From JACOZM01 sp035289385 (GTDB lineage Archaea > Nanobdellota > Nanobdellia > Woesearchaeales > GW2011-AR9), in assembly GCA_035289385.1 (NCBI GenBank), contig DATDXI010000012.1, positions 10,891 to 74,890 on the forward strand: a stretch of DNA of 64,000 nt, given 5' to 3'. Every line of letters starts with the position of its first letter. Position 1 is the stretch's first letter. Positions 1-8,457 of this stretch are shown here, piece by piece. A program made the translations under genes and the position numbers. Below the pieces are notes generated by a model, which had not been told where the DNA came from, made no database searches, and worked only from the letters and a program-made list of their open reading frames with translations.

Positions 1-1
1 T

Positions 2-838
2 GGGATTGTCGTACAGAGTATAGGATTTTCTCGCTACCTTCCTGTCGGAAAGCCAGAGATTGCCATAGAATTCCTGAACAGCTGGGGGATAGATGAGATC
101 ATTGTGGTAGATATCGATGCCAGTAAGGAAGGAAGAACGATCAGCCGGGATAATGTCAGGAGTATCGCAAAGAAATGCTTTGTTCCCCTCACTGTTGGTG
201 GAGGTTTTAATAGTGTTGAAGAAGTTCGCCAAGCCATACGCTCTGGAGCAGATAAGGTATCGATCAACGCTGCAGCTATCAGAAGACCTGAACTGATAAC
301 CGAGATAGCAGCAGTCCTAGGCGCACAGAGCGTTATCGTTTCCATGGATGTGAAGGTTAACCAACAAGGGAAGTATGAAGTCTTTATTTCTAATGGCAAG
401 GAAGAGACAGGCCTTGACCCCGTCAGCTGGGCAAAGAAAGTAGAAGAGCTCGGCGCTGGTGAAATTTTACTCAACTCTATCGATAGAGACGGAACAAAGC
501 AAGGATATGACCTTGAGCTTATCAAAAAGGTTTCAGCCGCTGTCAATATCCCTGTCATTGCCCTGGGCGGAGCGTGCCATCCGGATCATTTCTGTGCAGG
601 GATTGAAAAAGGGAAAGCAGCTGCCGTCGCTGCGGCAAACTATTTTCATTTTACAGAGCATAGTGTCATTACCACAAAAGCTGCGATGAAGAAACAAAAA
701 AGCATTCACCTCCGGCTGGATACCTATGCCCATTACCTCCATCTGGAGCATCAAGAAACCGACGGCAGGATAAGAAAGCCGTCGGATGATTATCTTGAAG
801 AGATACGGTTTGAATTCCACCCTAAGGAGGAGATCTGA
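2..838 (+). CDS. HisF-like cyclase of an amidino-sugar pathway (5' partial)
   Basis: The frame is open from base 2, so the start lies outside the window; the GTG at 104 is internal. The protein is an imidazole-glycerol-phosphate synthase HisF-like TIM barrel: an early VVDIDAS segment, a VGGGF phosphate-binding strand, SINAAA, LLNSIDRDGT and a late IALGGA strand followed by HFTEHSV. About 45 extra C-terminal residues follow the usual HisF end, as in WbuZ-type homologues. In glycan loci such proteins work with a HisH-like glutaminase to supply ammonia to a WbpG/PseA-type amidotransferase, and that enzyme is the next gene, 4 bases downstream. The context therefore argues for sugar acetamidino formation rather than histidine synthesis. 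No HisH-like gene is in the window; it may lie to the left. Confidence 0.85.
   Translation, partial: GIVVQSIGFSRYLPVGKPEIAIEFLNSWGIDEIIVVDIDASKEGRTISRDNVRSIAKKCFVPLTVGGGFNSVEEVRQAIRSGADKVSINAAAIRRPELITEIAAVLGAQSVIVSMDVKVNQQGKYEVFISNGKEETGLDPVSWAKKVEELGAGEILLNSIDRDGTKQGYDLELIKKVSAAVNIPVIALGGACHPDHFCAGIEKGKAAAVAAANYFHFTEHSVITTKAAMKKQKSIHLRLDTYAHYLHLEHQETDGRIRKPSDDYLEEIRFEFHPKEEI
821..829 (+). promoter_or_regulatory. Shine-Dalgarno site of the amidotransferase
   Basis: The string CTAAGGAGG sits at the end of the HisF-like gene, about 13 bases before the ATG at 843. It favours the 843 start (MKYCTRC...) over the longer upstream reading from 786 and suggests that the two genes are translated from one mRNA. 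Confidence 0.5.
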
Positions 839-842
839 TCCT

Positions 843-2099
843 ATGAAATATTGTACGCGCTGTGTTTATCCAGAAAATCACCCCTTGAATATCACCTTTG
901 ATGAGCAGGGAGTCTGCAGCGGCTGCCGAGTCCATGAAGAGAAAGACAGCCTTGATTGGAAGAAAAGAGAAGAAGAGCTCAAAACAATTCTGGAAGAATA
1001 CAAGAGCAAGTCAAAAGGACATTATGACTGCATCATCCCCGTCAGCGGAGCCAAGGATTCCTATTTCATCGTCCATCTGATAAAAAATATCTATGGCATG
1101 AAGCCATTGTTAGTAAGTTATAACAAGCATTATAATACGGAGATAGGCATTCGAAATCTGGCGTACCTCCGGACGATATTTGACTGCGATATCCTCACGC
1201 AGACCATCGACCCAAAGACAGTTAAGAAAATAACCAGGGCAACACTGAGAGATATGGGCAGCATCTATTGGCACTGCCTTGCCGGACAGACCGTCTTTCC
1301 TGTGCAGATCGCAGTGAGATTGAAGATACCCTTGATCATCTGGGGAGCGCATCAGGGGATAGACCAAGTAGGAATGTTCTCCCATCTAGATAATGTAGAG
1401 ATGACCCGGAAATACAGAAAAGAGCATGATCTGATGGGCTGGGAAGCGGAAGATCTTGTCAGCGAAGCGATGTACCTTTCAGAGAAAGATCTCCAGGCAT
1501 TTGCTTATCCTCATGATAAAGAGATAGAAAAAGTTGGAGTACGGGGGATTTACCTCAACAATTACATCCGCTGGGATTCAAAGAAACAGCATGAAGACAT
1601 GATCCAGCTGTATGGATACGAAAGTTTCCCGCAGCAGCGGACATTTGACACCTATAACGATGTGGATTGCCACTATTATTCTGATCTCCATGATCATATC
1701 AAATTTCTAAAATATGGATATGGAAAAGTGACAGACCATGTCTGCCGAGAGATAAGATTAAAGCGCATGACCAGAGAAGAAGGCATTGATCTCATCAAAA
1801 AATATTCCAACATCCCCCCTAAAAATATCCATCTGTTTCTGGATTGGTTGGGGATTACTGAAGATGGTCTGCAGTATTTTATCGATCAGTACCGCAACAA
1901 AGATATCTGGAAGAAAAATGATCAGGGAGTTTGGGAACTGAGAGATAATATCCTCCACCATCAGCACGATCCACACGTAGATGAAGTAAGACTGGAGAAG
2001 AAAGAAGAATGTCATTTCCAGATAACCCCTCTTAAAAAAAATCCTTCACCACATACAAGACAGATCCTTATTGGACGCGGGTTCGTTGATAGGGAATAG
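843..2099 (+). CDS. N-acetyl sugar amidotransferase (WbpG/PseA/WbuX family)
   Basis: The protein (418 aa) begins MKYCTRCVYP and has a second CSGC pair about residues 32-35, together a likely zinc site, followed by the ATP-pyrophosphatase PP-loop SGAKDS near residue 69. The long remainder with WGAHQGIDQVG is typical of the N-acetyl sugar amidotransferase family. Family members convert an N-acetyl group of a nucleotide-activated or acidic sugar to acetamidino, using ammonia delivered through HisH/HisF-like partners. Here a HisF-like gene lies directly upstream. The substrate could be the di-N-acetyl mannuronate made by the WbpB/E/D/I-like genes at 13.8-17.7 kb or the nonulosonate made at 3-12 kb; the sequence does not decide. 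Confidence 0.85.
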   Translation: MKYCTRCVYPENHPLNITFDEQGVCSGCRVHEEKDSLDWKKREEELKTILEEYKSKSKGHYDCIIPVSGAKDSYFIVHLIKNIYGMKPLLVSYNKHYNTEIGIRNLAYLRTIFDCDILTQTIDPKTVKKITRATLRDMGSIYWHCLAGQTVFPVQIAVRLKIPLIIWGAHQGIDQVGMFSHLDNVEMTRKYRKEHDLMGWEAEDLVSEAMYLSEKDLQAFAYPHDKEIEKVGVRGIYLNNYIRWDSKKQHEDMIQLYGYESFPQQRTFDTYNDVDCHYYSDLHDHIKFLKYGYGKVTDHVCREIRLKRMTREEGIDLIKKYSNIPPKNIHLFLDWLGITEDGLQYFIDQYRNKDIWKKNDQGVWELRDNILHHQHDPHVDEVRLEKKEECHFQITPLKKNPSPHTRQILIGRGFVDRE

Positions 2100-2148
2100 A
2101 TTGAGTAAAAGAAAAACGGAAGATATACTTGATCTCTCTCACGAAAAT

Positions 2149-3108
2149 CTATCTCTTTTTTCTCTTCAAAAAAAATCTTCTCAGAAGAAGAACTCCAGCA
2201 AGAGAGAGGAGTACACTGATTCCTACAATGATAAGAAAACTTCTGTTAAGAGCACGCTCAGCCCAGGAAGTGCCTGAAGAAGTTGTGGAAGAAGAGATAG
2301 CTGAAGATGAAGAGGAGATAGCTACAGAGGGTCTAGGAGATGGATCTGATAAAATATTTGAAGGATCATTTCTTGACAAACCATAAAGACCTTTGATCTC
2401 TTCAGAAGCGAGAGCTTCCAAAACGATCATGCATTCATCGGCTATCCCGCCCCAATTTCGATACGCAAGATGTTCTTTTGTGTTACTATTTCTGGTAAAC
2501 CATCTGATCTCACCATCAATTAAGTCTGATGTTCCGCATCCAGACCCAGTGCCTTCCAGAACACCATCAACATAGATCAAGCTCTTATCCTGCTTTCCAT
2601 CACGAACTCCAACATAAAAGTGCCATTTTCCATCGCTCACCGCAGTTTGAGATGGTGCCCGGCAGCCCCTGCCGTCAGCGGGATTGAATGCTGGATAGAA
2701 AGTCATATAATCTTGGTCGCTGTCACGGAACAATACCTGATAAGAGTAAAAGCCATCTGGAGAAAAGCCAAGCAAAGTTTGTTCATCATTCTGATAGGTC
2801 TTGGCCCAGCAAACGACACTAAAATCTTGATCATGATGAAGAGTGATGCCTTTAGCCGAAAGGAATTGCCCCTGTTCAACACTTCCTATCCATGCTTCTC
2901 CAGAGATTGCATCATCAGTAAATTGAGGAGAACTTGCAGTATAGGTAAAATTTCCCGTAAAATCTTCCTTATTCCCATCAAAATGAAGTCCTGTCAAAAT
3001 AGTACTGTTGTCAAATGGAAAAGAGAAGCTGAAGGTTGGAAAGAATAAAAAGAAGAACAGGAAACAGAAAAAAGGCAACATCTTCCAGCGCAATATCCCT
3101 TGCTTCAT
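2149..3108 (-). CDS. LamG/concanavalin-like surface protein, signal peptide plus C-terminal anchor
   Basis: The frame extends to 3327 but that would overlap the divergent promoter; the ATG at 3108 (alternative 3120) follows an AAGGAG site and starts a clear signal peptide, with a phenylalanine-rich hydrophobic stretch ending near SFSFP. The body (about residues 35-245) has the LamG/ConA-like pattern: a DFSVVCWAK strand, GKWHFYVGVRDG, IYVDGVLEG and the terminal GIADECMIVLEALASEEI helix. A Ser/Thr-rich linker follows, then one membrane segment (FLIIVGISVLLSLAGVLLL) and a basic tail. It is probably an externally displayed glycan- or matrix-binding protein; its target is unknown. It converges on the amidotransferase. 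Confidence 0.75.
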   Translation of the reverse strand: MKQGILRWKMLPFFCFLFFFLFFPTFSFSFPFDNSTILTGLHFDGNKEDFTGNFTYTASSPQFTDDAISGEAWIGSVEQGQFLSAKGITLHHDQDFSVVCWAKTYQNDEQTLLGFSPDGFYSYQVLFRDSDQDYMTFYPAFNPADGRGCRAPSQTAVSDGKWHFYVGVRDGKQDKSLIYVDGVLEGTGSGCGTSDLIDGEIRWFTRNSNTKEHLAYRNWGGIADECMIVLEALASEEIKGLYGLSRNDPSNILSDPSPRPSVAISSSSSAISSSTTSSGTSWAERALNRSFLIIVGISVLLSLAGVLLLRRFFLKRKKR

Positions 3109-3217
3109 TATGGCTTCCATCTCCTTTTCAACCCTCTTTTTTATGCTTAAAGAAGACAAGGTATAAATAATTTCCGCAGAATCATAACCTGGAATTCTGT
3201 TCCCATGATAAATAATG

Positions 3218-3225
3218 TTTATATA
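3218..3225 (+). promoter_or_regulatory. TATA box of the CMP-sugar synthetase gene
   Basis: TTTATATA ends 23 bases before the ATG at 3248, the spacing expected for an archaeal leaderless transcript. It supports 3248 rather than the in-frame ATG at 3215, which lies upstream of the box. Confidence 0.75.
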
Positions 3226-3247
3226 CCAACTACACCATTTTAGACAT

Positions 3248-3958
3248 ATGAGCAAGCCAAACTTGAACATCCTGGCGATCATCCCTGCCCGAGGAGGATC
3301 AAAAGGGCTTCCGGGAAAGAATATCAAGCCCTTTCTAGGAAAACCACTTCTTGCCTATACTATTGAAGAAGCAAAAAGATCAAAGTATATTACCAAAATA
3401 GTTCTGTCAACGGATGATACAGCTATTGCCCAGGTTGGGAAAAAATACGGGGCAGAAATCCCCTTCCTACGCCCTTCAGAACTGGCTACGGATACATCTT
3501 TAGCGCCAGATGCTTATATCTATACCATAGAGCGCTTAAAGAACGAGCAAGGATATGCTCCAGAGATTGTAGTTATATTGCAGCCAACCTCACCGCTCCG
3601 TACGGTAGATGATATCGATGCAGCGATCAGCCTTTATCTTGAAAAAAACGCAGATTCAGTAATCAGTGTTGTGGAATTTGAGCATCCCCTCGAGCGTGCC
3701 AGGATCATCACCCCAGATGGACTGCTTGAAAATTATCATCCAGGAAAAATCATCCCAAAAAATCGCGCGGATTATCAAAAAGCATATTCTCCAAATGGAG
3801 CGATATATGTCCTAACACCGTCATTGCTGCTAAAAGAGAAAACATATTACTTCTCTAAGACCTACGCTTTTATCATGCCTAAAGAAAGATCTATAGATAT
3901 TGATACTCAAATAGACTTTGAGATTGCCGAATTCTTGATGGCGAAACGCAAAGCTTAA
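3248..3958 (+). CDS. neuA: CMP-nonulosonate (sialic-acid-like) cytidylyltransferase
   Basis: This 236-aa protein opens with the CMP-sugar synthetase nucleotide loop IPARGGSKGLPGKNI and keeps LQPTSPLR, a YSPNGAIYV segment and a C-terminal DIDTQIDFE metal/turn motif. Such enzymes activate sialic, legionaminic or pseudaminic acid with CTP to give CMP-sugar in the cytosol. It faces the neuB gene (convergent, 32-base gap), so the two act in sequence: NeuB makes the acid, this enzyme activates it. Which nonulosonic acid is used cannot be read from the sequence; the NeuD, dehydratase and aminotransferase genes to the right favour a legionaminate- or pseudaminate-type sugar over plain sialic acid. 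Confidence 0.88.
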   Translation: MSKPNLNILAIIPARGGSKGLPGKNIKPFLGKPLLAYTIEEAKRSKYITKIVLSTDDTAIAQVGKKYGAEIPFLRPSELATDTSLAPDAYIYTIERLKNEQGYAPEIVVILQPTSPLRTVDDIDAAISLYLEKNADSVISVVEFEHPLERARIITPDGLLENYHPGKIIPKNRADYQKAYSPNGAIYVLTPSLLLKEKTYYFSKTYAFIMPKERSIDIDTQIDFEIAEFLMAKRKA

Positions 3959-3990
3959 CACAAAACATAAAAGATAAAAAAAACAAACTC

Positions 3991-5595
3991 TTACTCCATA
4001 TCACTGAAGAGAATCACTTCCTCAGGCCCTTTACTTACTTTCAGTTTTCTGCCCAGAACATATGACAGCTTATCTGGAGAAATCCCATTACCCGGGCGCT
4101 TGAAGACAAGATCTTCTTCACGAAGTACATGACCTGCGGGAAGAACCATAGCAGACAAGATGCTTCTCCTTCCCCATACTGCCACTCTACGCTTCTTCTC
4201 ATCTTCCTGCAGCACTTTTTTACTCGTACCTAAGGAAGCGGCTACTTGACGAACGTCGATGACCAACTGTTTCAGCTGATCAGGCTTTAAGGAAACGGCA
4301 GCATCTCGGCAAGGCCCATCATCCAGTTTTATATGCTTCTCAATGATGCTTGCTCCTAAGGCAACGGCAGCTGCAGGTATAGCCGTACTGGTAGAATGAT
4401 CAGAAAACCCGACGGGAACGCCAAAAGCTGCTTTGAGCATAGGAATATTTTTTAAATTATTCATCTCTGGCTGAGGAGGATAGACAGAAATACAATGGAG
4501 AAGGGCCACTTCTTTGTTGCCTTCAGCATAGATGGTTTCTAAAGCTTGCTCAACTTCCGTCATCGTTCCCATGCCTACGGATAAAATCATGGGCTTCCCC
4601 TGCTTGGCCACATACTTCAGCAAGGGAAGATTTGGTAAGTCAGGAGAACCGATTTTAATAAATGGAACATCCAATTCTACTAGCCAATCGACCTGTTCTT
4701 TTCCTAACGGATACGAGAAGAACAGGATTCCTTTCTCGTCAGCATATTTTTTTAATTCCACATGATTCTGCTTCGATAAGGCCAGCTTCTTTTGGATAGC
4801 TTCTAAGCCAACGGCATCAACTCCTCCTGCAACCATCTCCTTATTGGCATCAAGCAAGGACTGAGGAAATAAGCTATTGTAATGAAACGATTGAAATTTA
4901 ACCGCATCACAGCCTGCTTCTTTGGCAACATCGATCAATCGCTTTGCTTTCTCCATATCACCATTATGGTTTGACCCGATTTCACCGATGATAAACGGCC
5001 TTTCCGGATTTGTTAAAAGTTCATAATATGATTTTGTATTTCCCATAGTATCCTCCGTAGCATCACTAGCAGCATCTTCCAAATAGACAAAAGCATTATC
5101 ACGCTTGACCATGGCTCTAATCTTTGAAACAGGAAAAGAGAATGTCAGGCTCTTTGTTTTCAGATAATTGGCAATCTCTGTTTTTTTATCATCAGCAACA
5201 GTTGACTCTGCCAAGCTGAAATGGAATTCATAGTTTTCGCTGGACTCTGCTTCACGGAAATCAGTGATTCCTGCCTTTTCTTTCAGTGTCGCATGAAGGT
5301 CACGTTGGAGTTTCTTAAGGTCAGGATTTTGCTCAACTGCCAGATGGAACAGCTTCCCATCTCCCTTCACTCCTCGGATGTTGATGGTCAGAGGCAATAT
5401 CCCTCTGTTGAATTCACGGATAACCTGCTTCAGTTTCTCTTCATCAACAAAATCAAAGCCGTATTTGATAGGGATATGAGGGGGATACATCCATATTGAA
5501 TGCACATTGAATCTCTTAATGACATCTTGAGTCAGGGCGATGGCCCCTTCCTGGATGATCTCCGGAAGCTGAAGCGCTAAGGCATATCGGTTCAT
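3991..5595 (-). CDS. neuB: NeuB-type nonulosonate synthase with N-terminal 2H-phosphoesterase-like domain
   Basis: Residues from about 185 to 534 are a complete NeuB: FIIGEIGSNHNGD, DAVKFQSF, SVGMGT, GFSDHS, a late EKHI segment and a C-terminal SAF/antifreeze-like domain (VAVWGRRSI...). It condenses phosphoenolpyruvate with an N-acylated hexosamine to give a nine-carbon acid. The first 180 residues are extra. They carry His-Ile-Pro at 40-42 and His-Phe-Ser at 125-127, with PP before the first His and a YGF after it, the layout and spacing of LigT/2H phosphoesterases, although the first motif has Pro where Thr/Ser is usual. No frameshift separates the halves and the M at 184 has no own promoter. 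The role of the N-terminal domain is unknown. Confidence 0.85.
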   Translation of the reverse strand: MNRYALALQLPEIIQEGAIALTQDVIKRFNVHSIWMYPPHIPIKYGFDFVDEEKLKQVIREFNRGILPLTINIRGVKGDGKLFHLAVEQNPDLKKLQRDLHATLKEKAGITDFREAESSENYEFHFSLAESTVADDKKTEIANYLKTKSLTFSFPVSKIRAMVKRDNAFVYLEDAASDATEDTMGNTKSYYELLTNPERPFIIGEIGSNHNGDMEKAKRLIDVAKEAGCDAVKFQSFHYNSLFPQSLLDANKEMVAGGVDAVGLEAIQKKLALSKQNHVELKKYADEKGILFFSYPLGKEQVDWLVELDVPFIKIGSPDLPNLPLLKYVAKQGKPMILSVGMGTMTEVEQALETIYAEGNKEVALLHCISVYPPQPEMNNLKNIPMLKAAFGVPVGFSDHSTSTAIPAAAVALGASIIEKHIKLDDGPCRDAAVSLKPDQLKQLVIDVRQVAASLGTSKKVLQEDEKKRRVAVWGRRSILSAMVLPAGHVLREEDLVFKRPGNGISPDKLSYVLGRKLKVSKGPEEVILFSDME

Positions 5596-5617
5596 AGCTT
5601 TGTGGGAAAGAATCCCA

Positions 5618-5626
5618 TTTATATAA
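5618..5626 (-). promoter_or_regulatory. TATA box of neuB
   Basis: On the minus strand TTATATAAA lies 23-31 bases upstream of the ATG at 5595. It supports transcription beginning at or near the first codon of the full-length fusion protein. Confidence 0.7.
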
Positions 5627-5647
5627 TTAATGAAAGTAGAACCAAAT

Positions 5648-6562
5648 TTACTTCTTCTTCAAGTCTAAATCCAATCGATGAGGCAAATCTGCATGATCGT
5701 ATCTCCCTTCCTCAACCAATCCATGCTCAAACCCTCTCCAGCGGAAAACTGCATCACGATGACCAGCATCAAACCGAACTGTTGTTCCGGATGCATATGC
5801 TCGACTAGGATCCAGATATTCTGCCACTAATGGAACTATTTCCTCCAGTGAACCGCTTCGACCCAGAGTTGTTGATTCATCAAAAGCTCGTCTCCTCGCC
5901 AAAGTATAACCTGAATCATCTACTTCTCCTTGCAAGGGATTTGAGGGAGTAATAATATTTCCAGGCTCAATCAGAACTGAAACAATTCCAGCTCTACCCC
6001 AATCAACAGCAAGAGAGTGGGCTAGAGAAGCCACTGCTGCTTTTGAGGCAGCATATACAGGTTTGCCACGATCTCCATACCCTGCTAAAATAGACCCGAT
6101 AGTAACAATATTTCCACGAACACCAGTAACTCCCCCGAATGTATCAGGAACAACTGTAGTGGGATTATTCCGTAGCATGAGACTAATTGCAAGTTGTGAA
6201 GCATGTAAAGCAGCATAAAAGTTATGTTCAAAAACACGCATAACATCTGCCTTGCTGATGCCTAAGGTATTAGTAACATAGTGTGGAACATAAGCAGTAT
6301 TAACCAAACCTCGAATATCTGAATTAGTTTCTCCAATTCGCTTGAAGACCACCTTTGTTAAAGCTTCATCTGCTAGATCCACATCATGTTTTTGGATTGT
6401 ATCATTATCTGCATCAATAGAAGCCAAAACTTCTGGATCATTGGAAAGAGCAATGACACGCCCATTATGCTCGGGTATATATCTTACTAAAGCTCGTCCA
6501 AGACCATCACCAACACCAGCTATAATAACTGTCTTTCCTTCAAAATCAATATGAATTGCCAT
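5648..6562 (-). CDS. SDR-family oxidoreductase
   Basis: This is a classical short-chain dehydrogenase/reductase (304 aa): a Rossmann glycine motif GVGDGLG at the N-terminus, an NIVTIGS strand with the catalytic Ser and the YAASKAA segment carrying Tyr-x3-Lys. It is about 50 residues longer than a minimal SDR, the extra being a C-terminal tail rich in charged residues. The ATG at 6562 is preferred over 6580 because the TATA box at 6584-6593 is 22-31 bases before it. Position between neuB and a GT2 suggests a step in tailoring the nonulosonate, but the substrate cannot be inferred. Confidence 0.75.
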   Translation of the reverse strand: MAIHIDFEGKTVIIAGVGDGLGRALVRYIPEHNGRVIALSNDPEVLASIDADNDTIQKHDVDLADEALTKVVFKRIGETNSDIRGLVNTAYVPHYVTNTLGISKADVMRVFEHNFYAALHASQLAISLMLRNNPTTVVPDTFGGVTGVRGNIVTIGSILAGYGDRGKPVYAASKAAVASLAHSLAVDWGRAGIVSVLIEPGNIITPSNPLQGEVDDSGYTLARRRAFDESTTLGRSGSLEEIVPLVAEYLDPSRAYASGTTVRFDAGHRDAVFRWRGFEHGLVEEGRYDHADLPHRLDLDLKKK

Positions 6563-6583
6563 TTCTTTTAGATAAAACATCCA

Positions 6584-6593
6584 TTTATAAAAA
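6584..6593 (-). promoter_or_regulatory. TATA box of the SDR gene
   Basis: TTTTTATAAA on the minus strand, 22-31 bases upstream of the ATG at 6562. This decides the start in favour of MAIHIDF. Confidence 0.65.
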
Positions 6594-6678
6594 TTAAGAA
6601 AGATTAGTCCTAAAAAGTAAAGACATTTAATAAGAAAAAGTAAGTTTATTATATCTAGAGTAAATCAAATAAAAATCA

Positions 6679-7545
6679 TCACAAATACCCCTCATCCGCC
6701 CATGCCCACCAGTACCACTGCTTATCGACGCTATTGATCTTCTCTTCGTACATCTTTAGGGTTGGAGGATTCGACAAACGTCCCTTCAGCCGCAAGATAG
6801 ACTCCAGCTGTTCTTCAACAAGATCCTTATTCTTTCCGGACAAATACGTCACGGCATTGGAATACAACGCCAGCTTGACCTCTATTGCCCGAAAAATATC
6901 TTCAGAAGAGAAATGCTGCTTCATCCCTACAAGATTATGCCCATGCTGGCGATAAAAATACCTTGTCCCCTCAACCTTATGAGCAGTATGTCCTTGAGCA
7001 AGCAGACTGAAAAAGAACCACCAGTCGCCAACGATAAGATCATCAGCATACGGCCAGACCTTCTTCAACAATTCCCAACGGACAGCTGAATGGCCAAAGC
7101 CAATAAGATGCTTCTCTATCTCATCCTCAAATTTCACTTGGCTAACACCAGCAGGAATAAAATTCTTGTTCAACAGCTTCCCCTCGTTATCAACCGCTTC
7201 CATATCCGTAAAAACAATATCATTATTTTTCAAGCCATGAATTAAAACCTCGACCCTCTTCTCATCAAAGAAATCATCCGTATCGGTAAAGATGATGTTT
7301 TCCACATCTTTTTCTTTTTTTAAAACGTCAAGCATCAATCGTCGGATATCAATGGTCCCGGCAGGATTTTTATCTACAGGAATGATTCTGACAGGAACAG
7401 TACATGTTCCAATTTCACAACCAGAATGATTATCAAACAAAAAGAGCTCAAACTGTTTTTTGGTCTGCTTATTGATGGATTGGATATAATCTGGAAAGAA
7501 AGCTGCAACAGAGGGATGCAAGATGCCGACGACGATCGTCCTCAC
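6679..7545 (-). CDS. Family 2-like glycosyltransferase
   Basis: The protein (about 289 aa) is a GT-A fold glycosyltransferase: a VVGILHPSV start, LFLFDNHSG, then the metal-binding FTDTDDFFD and a later GDWWFFF segment. The start chosen is the GTG at 7545, which overlaps the TGA of neuD (GTGA) and follows GAGGTGA by about 7 bases; the longer reading from 7578 would lie inside neuD. Translational coupling with neuD puts it in the nonulosonate operon, so it may transfer that sugar or a neighbour residue. Acceptor and donor are not evident. Confidence 0.8.
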   Translation of the reverse strand: MRTIVVGILHPSVAAFFPDYIQSINKQTKKQFELFLFDNHSGCEIGTCTVPVRIIPVDKNPAGTIDIRRLMLDVLKKEKDVENIIFTDTDDFFDEKRVEVLIHGLKNNDIVFTDMEAVDNEGKLLNKNFIPAGVSQVKFEDEIEKHLIGFGHSAVRWELLKKVWPYADDLIVGDWWFFFSLLAQGHTAHKVEGTRYFYRQHGHNLVGMKQHFSSEDIFRAIEVKLALYSNAVTYLSGKNKDLVEEQLESILRLKGRLSNPPTLKMYEEKINSVDKQWYWWAWADEGYL

Positions 7546-8270
7546 GTGCGTTTCACCTCTCCAGATATGTTCCCACAAGAAGAACAGGAAGAGCTGTAAG
7601 AAGCTTGTGCTGCAGAAGGCTCTTTATATTTCAACAATTTAGCCGGATTCCCTACCATCACTGCATTGTCTTCAACATCCTTTAACACGACAGCCCCTGC
7701 ACCGATGGTGGCATTATTTCCTATCTTTACTCCTTGGATGACAACAGACCCTACTCCCAGCCAATTCTTGCTGCCCATTCTCAGCCCGCCGCAAGGATGC
7801 ACTCCGGCATGGACAAAGTTATAATCACCGATGATTGTATCATGGCTGATGCTGCAGCACCTATTGAAATAGTTAAAATTTCCAATCGTGATGTCCGCAG
7901 TAACGACACAATAGGCATTGAAGATGTTGCCTTCTCCCAGACGGACGCTTGTAGCATCGATCTGCACCGAAGGGTGGACGATGTTGGGAAAAAAGATTCC
8001 TTTCTCCATAGATTTTAATTGTCGGACCATCTTCTCCACCACATCAGAATTTCCTATAGAAAAAGCAACGGCAACATTATCTGCAATATTATCTAATGAA
8101 GAAAATACTTCTGCAAAGCTTCCCATGACAGGATAACCTTTGACGATGGATCCTTTCTTCAGATGATCATCATCTACAAAGCCAATGATATCATAACTCC
8201 CTACCTGCTCCAGCAGTAAGGCAATATTCTTCCCCTGGCCGCTGGCTCCGATGATGACTATCTTCTGCAT
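7542..8270 (-). CDS. neuD: NeuD/PglD-type sugar O/N-acyltransferase
   Basis: The 242-aa protein has the two-part NeuD architecture: an N-terminal Rossmann-like sugar-nucleotide binding part (KIVIIGASGQGKNIA, IIGFVDDD) and a C-terminal left-handed beta-helix of hexapeptide repeats (VQIDATSVRLGEG, IGNFNYFN, IGDYNF, IGNNATIGAGAVVLKDV, VGNPAKLL). The active-site His of this family is present in the ISHDTIIG/VHAGVHPCG region. In PglD/LegH-type enzymes it acetylates a UDP-4-amino sugar, which fits the dehydratase and aminotransferase at 9.6-11.8 kb. The Cys/Ser-rich tail is lineage-specific. A GGAGGT directly touches the ATG, and a weak TTTATTAA lies 21-28 bases upstream. Confidence 0.82.
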   Translation of the reverse strand: MQKIVIIGASGQGKNIALLLEQVGSYDIIGFVDDDHLKKGSIVKGYPVMGSFAEVFSSLDNIADNVAVAFSIGNSDVVEKMVRQLKSMEKGIFFPNIVHPSVQIDATSVRLGEGNIFNAYCVVTADITIGNFNYFNRCCSISHDTIIGDYNFVHAGVHPCGGLRMGSKNWLGVGSVVIQGVKIGNNATIGAGAVVLKDVEDNAVMVGNPAKLLKYKEPSAAQASYSSSCSSCGNISGEVKRT

Positions 8271-8428
8271 ACCTCCACAATCAAAGTACGATTAATAAAG
8301 GTTATGAATTCTATGTTTTTCACCAACATTAACGATAAAATGGTTTTACTCTCTCCCGGATGCAGCACGCGAGATGCACCACTCAGAGAAAAAAATGAGG
8401 ATGGAGATTGTCTCCAAAGTCCATAATA

Positions 8429-8436
8429 TTTATAAG
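8429..8436 (+). promoter_or_regulatory. TATA box of the BKACE gene
   Basis: TTTATAAG, 22-29 bases before the ATG at 8458. It is divergent from the neuD promoter, so the BKACE gene has its own transcript. Confidence 0.7.
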
Positions 8437-8457
8437 AGCAAATAGAAACAGCAACCT

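Noticed and set aside
2149..2230. T-rich/A-rich convergence region as a terminator
   Set aside because: T-runs exist near both converging gene ends but no clear stem accompanies them and they lie within coding sequence, so I do not call a terminator.
2620..3048. 142-codon plus-strand frame opposite the LamG gene
   Set aside because: Shadow frame with atypical composition; the minus strand codes for a recognisable domain and signal peptide.
3109..3327. Longer start of the LamG protein at 3327
   Set aside because: It would read through the divergent promoter and into the CMP-sugar synthetase gene; the signal peptide begins at 3108.
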